64,000 nt of DNA, taken from contig NC_079888.1 in the NCBI RefSeq assembly GCF_029227915.1, positions 23,230,001-23,294,000 on the forward strand, given 5' to 3'. A program made the position numbers and the translations under genes. The notes under the pieces were generated by a model. It had not been told where the DNA came from and made no database searches. It saw only the letters and a list, made by a program, of their open reading frames with translations. Positions within the stretch are counted from its first letter, which is position 1. Each line of letters begins with the position of its first letter. This document shows positions 61,651 to 64,000 of the stretch, in pieces. Source of the DNA: Hydractinia symbiolongicarpus (lineage: Eukaryota; Cnidaria; Hydrozoa; Anthoathecata; Hydractiniidae).

Positions 61651-63900
61651 TTTACTCACAGGGTACTTTCTTTGTATACATTCGACTATACGTGCCAAGC
61701 CCGGAATTTACGGGAAATCGCAGGTTTTCGTTTGCCGGCGATTAAACTGCTTTTATTCAGCGTCTCATCAAAAATGAAAACATTCCTGAAAACTACAAGT
61801 CTCATGCGTTTTAGTGGTGAAAAAATAATTTAAAAAATCGTTCTGGAAATGAGTTTACTCCCTGGGTACTTTCTTTGTATACTTTTGACTATACGGGCTG
61901 AGTCCGGGATTTAGGGAAATCGCAGGTTTTCGTTTGCCGGCGATTAAACTGCTTTTATTCAGCGTCTCATCAAAAATGAAAACATTTTTGAAAACTACAA
62001 GTCTCGTGCGTTTTAGTGGTGAAAAAATAATTTAAAAAATCGTTCTGGAAATGAGTTTACTCCCTGGGTACTTTCTTTGTATACTTTTGACTATACGGGC
62101 CGAGTTCGGGATTTAGGGAAATCGCAGGTTTTCGTTTGCCGGCGATTAAACTGCTTTTATTCAGCGTCTCATCAAAAATGAAAACATTTTTGAAAACTAC
62201 AAGTCTCATGCGTTTTAGTGGTGAAAAAATAATTTAAAAAATCGTTCGGGAAATGAGTTTACTCCCTGGGTACTTTCTTTGTATACTTTTGACTATACGG
62301 GCCAAGCCGGGATTTACGGGAAATCGCGGGTTTTCGTTTGCCGGCGATTAAACTTCTTTTATTCAGCGTCTCATCAAAAATGAAAACATTTTTAAAAACT
62401 ACAAGTCTTATGCGTTTTAGTGGTGAAAAAATAATTTAAAAAATCGTTCTGCAAATGAGTTTACTCACAGGGTACTTTCTTTGTATACATTCGACTATAC
62501 GTGCCAAGCCCGGAATTTACGGGAAATCGCAGGTTTTCGTTTGCCGGCGATTAAACTGCTTTTATTCAGCGTCTCATCAAAAATGAAAACATTCCTGAAA
62601 ACTACAAGTCTCATGCGTTTTAGTGGTGAAAAAGTAATTTAAAAAATCGTTCGGGAAATGAGTTTACTCCCTGGGTACTTTCTTTGTATACTTTTGACTA
62701 TACGGGCCGAGTCCGGGATTTAGGGAAATCGCAGGTTTTCGTTTGCCGGCGATTAAACTGCTTTTATTCAGCGTCTCATCAAAAATGAAAACATTTTTGA
62801 AAACTACAAGTCTCATGCGTTTTAGTGGTGAAAAAATAATTTAAAAAATCTTTCAGGAAATGAGTTTACTCCCTGGGTAATTTCTTTGTATACTTTTGAC
62901 TATACGGGCCCAGCCGGGATTTACTGGTAATCGCGGGTTTTCGTTTGCCGGCGATTAAACTGCTTTTATTCAGCGTCTCATCAAAAATGAAAACATTTTT
63001 GAATACTACAAGTCTCATGCGTTTTAGTGGTGAAAAAATAATTTAAAAAATCGTTCGGGAAATGAGTTTACTCCCTGGGTACTTTTTTTGTATACTTTTG
63101 ACTATACGGGCCAAGCCGGGATTTACGGGAAATCGCGGGTTTTCGTTTGCCGGCGATTAAACTTCTTTTATTCAGCGTCTCATCAAAAATGAAAACATTT
63201 TTAAAAACTACAAGTCTTATGCGTTTTAGTGGTGAAAAAATAATTTAAAAAATCGTTCTGCAAATGAGTTTACTCACAGGGTACTTTCTTTGTATACATT
63301 CGACTATACGTGTCAAGCCCGGGATTTACGGGAAATCGCAGGTTTTCGTTTGCCGGCGATTAAACTGCTTTTATTCAGCGTCTCATCAAAAATGAAAACA
63401 TTCTTGAAAACTACAAGTCTCATGCGTTTTAGTGGTGAAAAAGTAATTTAAAAAATCGTTCGGGAAATGAGTTTACTCCCTGGGTACTTTCTTTGTATAC
63501 TTTTGACTATACGGGCCGAGTCCGGGATTTAGGGAAATCGCAGGTTTTCGTTTGCCGGCGATTAAACTGCTTTTATTCAGCGTCTCATCAAAAATGAAAA
63601 CATTTTTGAAAACTAAAAGTCTCATGCGTTTTAGTGGTGAAAAAATAATTTAAAAAATCGTTCAGGAAATGAGTTTACTCCCTGGGTACTATCTTTGTAT
63701 ACTTTTGACTATACGGGCCAAGCCGGGATTTACGGGAAATCGCGGGTTTTCGTTTGCCGGCGATTAAACTTCTTTTATTCAGCGTCTTATCAAAAATGAA
63801 AACATTTTTAAAAACTACAAGTCTTATGCGTTTTAGTGGTGAAAAAATAATTTAAAAAATCGTTCAGGAAATGACTTTACTCCCTGGGTACTGTCTTTGT
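61030..63900 (+). repeat. 4-mer higher-order repeat, 809 bp
   Basis: TTCTGCAAATG at 61638, 62447 and 63256, ACAAGTCTCG at 61188 and 61997, and CATTCCTGAA at 61781 and 62590 are all 809 bp apart. The unit includes the GAGTCCGGGATTTAGGG, AAGCCGGG, CACAGGG/ATTCGAC and GAGTTCGGGATTTAGGG monomers, or their near relatives. The third copy has diverged further, with CATTCTTGAA in place of CATTCCTGAA and no GTCTCGTGCG. Confidence 0.8.
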
Positions 63901-64000
63901 ATACTTTTGACTATACAGGCCAAGCCGGGATTTACGGGAAATCGCGGGTTTTCGTTTGCCGGCGATTAAACCTCTTTTATTAAGCGTCTCATCAAAAATG

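Larger units (their letters stand above)
1..64000 (+). repeat. Satellite DNA array, about 203-bp monomer, about 315 head-to-tail copies
   Basis: The same unit recurs from the first to the last base without interruption. Phased on ATGAGTTTAC, the first complete monomer is 179-381 (203 bp) and the last, partial one starts at 63871. Dividing long repeat offsets by monomer number (8092 bp/40, 7691 bp/38) gives a mean of about 202.3 bp. Landmarks in nearly every copy, in order, are TTTGTATAC, the CGGG-rich core, TTTGCCGGCGATTAAAC, TCATCAAAAATG, CTACAAGTCT, CATGCG, TTTTAGTGGTG and TAATTTAAAAAATCGTT. Length variants come from 1-bp deletions, for example AAGCCGGG for AAGCCCGGG, GATTTAGGG for GATTTACGGG, and GCGTTTAGTGG for GCGTTTTAGTGG. 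No monomer in opposite orientation was seen. Both edges fall inside monomers, so the array extends beyond the window. Centromeric or heterochromatic location is inference from architecture; the family is not one I recognise. No gene lies anywhere in this span. Confidence 0.98.

Noticed and set aside
1-64000. CRISPR-like array of regular repeats
   Set aside because: The period is about 203 bp with no unique spacers. Every base belongs to the repeated unit and there are no cas genes.
1-64000. Bacterial or phage origin of the window
   Set aside because: A satellite of over 64 kb without any gene, with nested higher-order repeats, fits eukaryotic heterochromatin and has no usual prokaryotic counterpart.

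Overview
The whole 64 kb window is one uninterrupted, head-to-tail tandem array of a single satellite monomer of about 203 bp. The usual range is 201-203 bp, with about 37% GC in the consensus I read. The first complete monomer, phased on ATGAGTTTAC, runs from 179 to 381 and the last start is at 63871. That gives about 315 monomers plus a partial one at each end, so the array continues past both edges. All monomers I followed lie on the same strand. I found no inserted transposon, inverted block, unique spacer, rRNA, tRNA, CRISPR array or credible protein gene. This architecture points to eukaryotic satellite heterochromatin, such as centromeric, pericentromeric or subtelomeric DNA. I do not recognise the monomer and cannot name the organism or kingdom.

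The information lies in how monomer variants are ordered. At least six recurring variant types can be told apart by linked substitutions and 1-bp deletions, and they are arranged in local higher-order repeats (HORs) and segmental duplications. From left to right: 0-3 kb is a 5-mer of about 1015 bp with one 63-bp deletion at 2372/2373. 4-6 kb is a 5-mer duplication of about 1012 bp. 6.0-8.45 kb is a nearly perfect 6-mer tandem duplication of 1215 bp. 8.5-12.5 kb is mixed, with copies of earlier blocks. 12.5-20.7 kb is a domain of alternating 5- and 4-mer steps, giving 9-mers of about 1824 bp. 21.4-22.4 kb is a 2-mer. 23-37.7 kb is a mosaic with 6-, 7-, 12-, 14-, 20-, 24-, 26- and 38-monomer offsets. 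37.8-42.05 kb is the cleanest HOR, a 3-mer of about 606 bp. 42.2-46 kb is again 5+4+5 monomers, with a 9-mer period of 1822 bp. 46-56 kb is a 26/28-monomer segmental duplication. 56-64 kb holds further copies of parts of that segment and ends in a 4-mer of 809 bp.

The monomer has internal structure of its own. It carries four CGGG blocks spaced about one helical turn apart, separated by A/T-rich steps. It also carries a 9-bp-arm inverted repeat with a 4-nt loop, and it has more CpG than its base composition predicts. The open frames present are by-products of the repeat: the same sense and antisense frames recur in monomer after monomer, mostly from non-ATG starts. I annotate no coding sequence. 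I found no new enzymatic or defence system. The most interesting content is the HOR organisation, the sharp boundaries between variant families, the recombination junctions and the periodic CGGG pattern.
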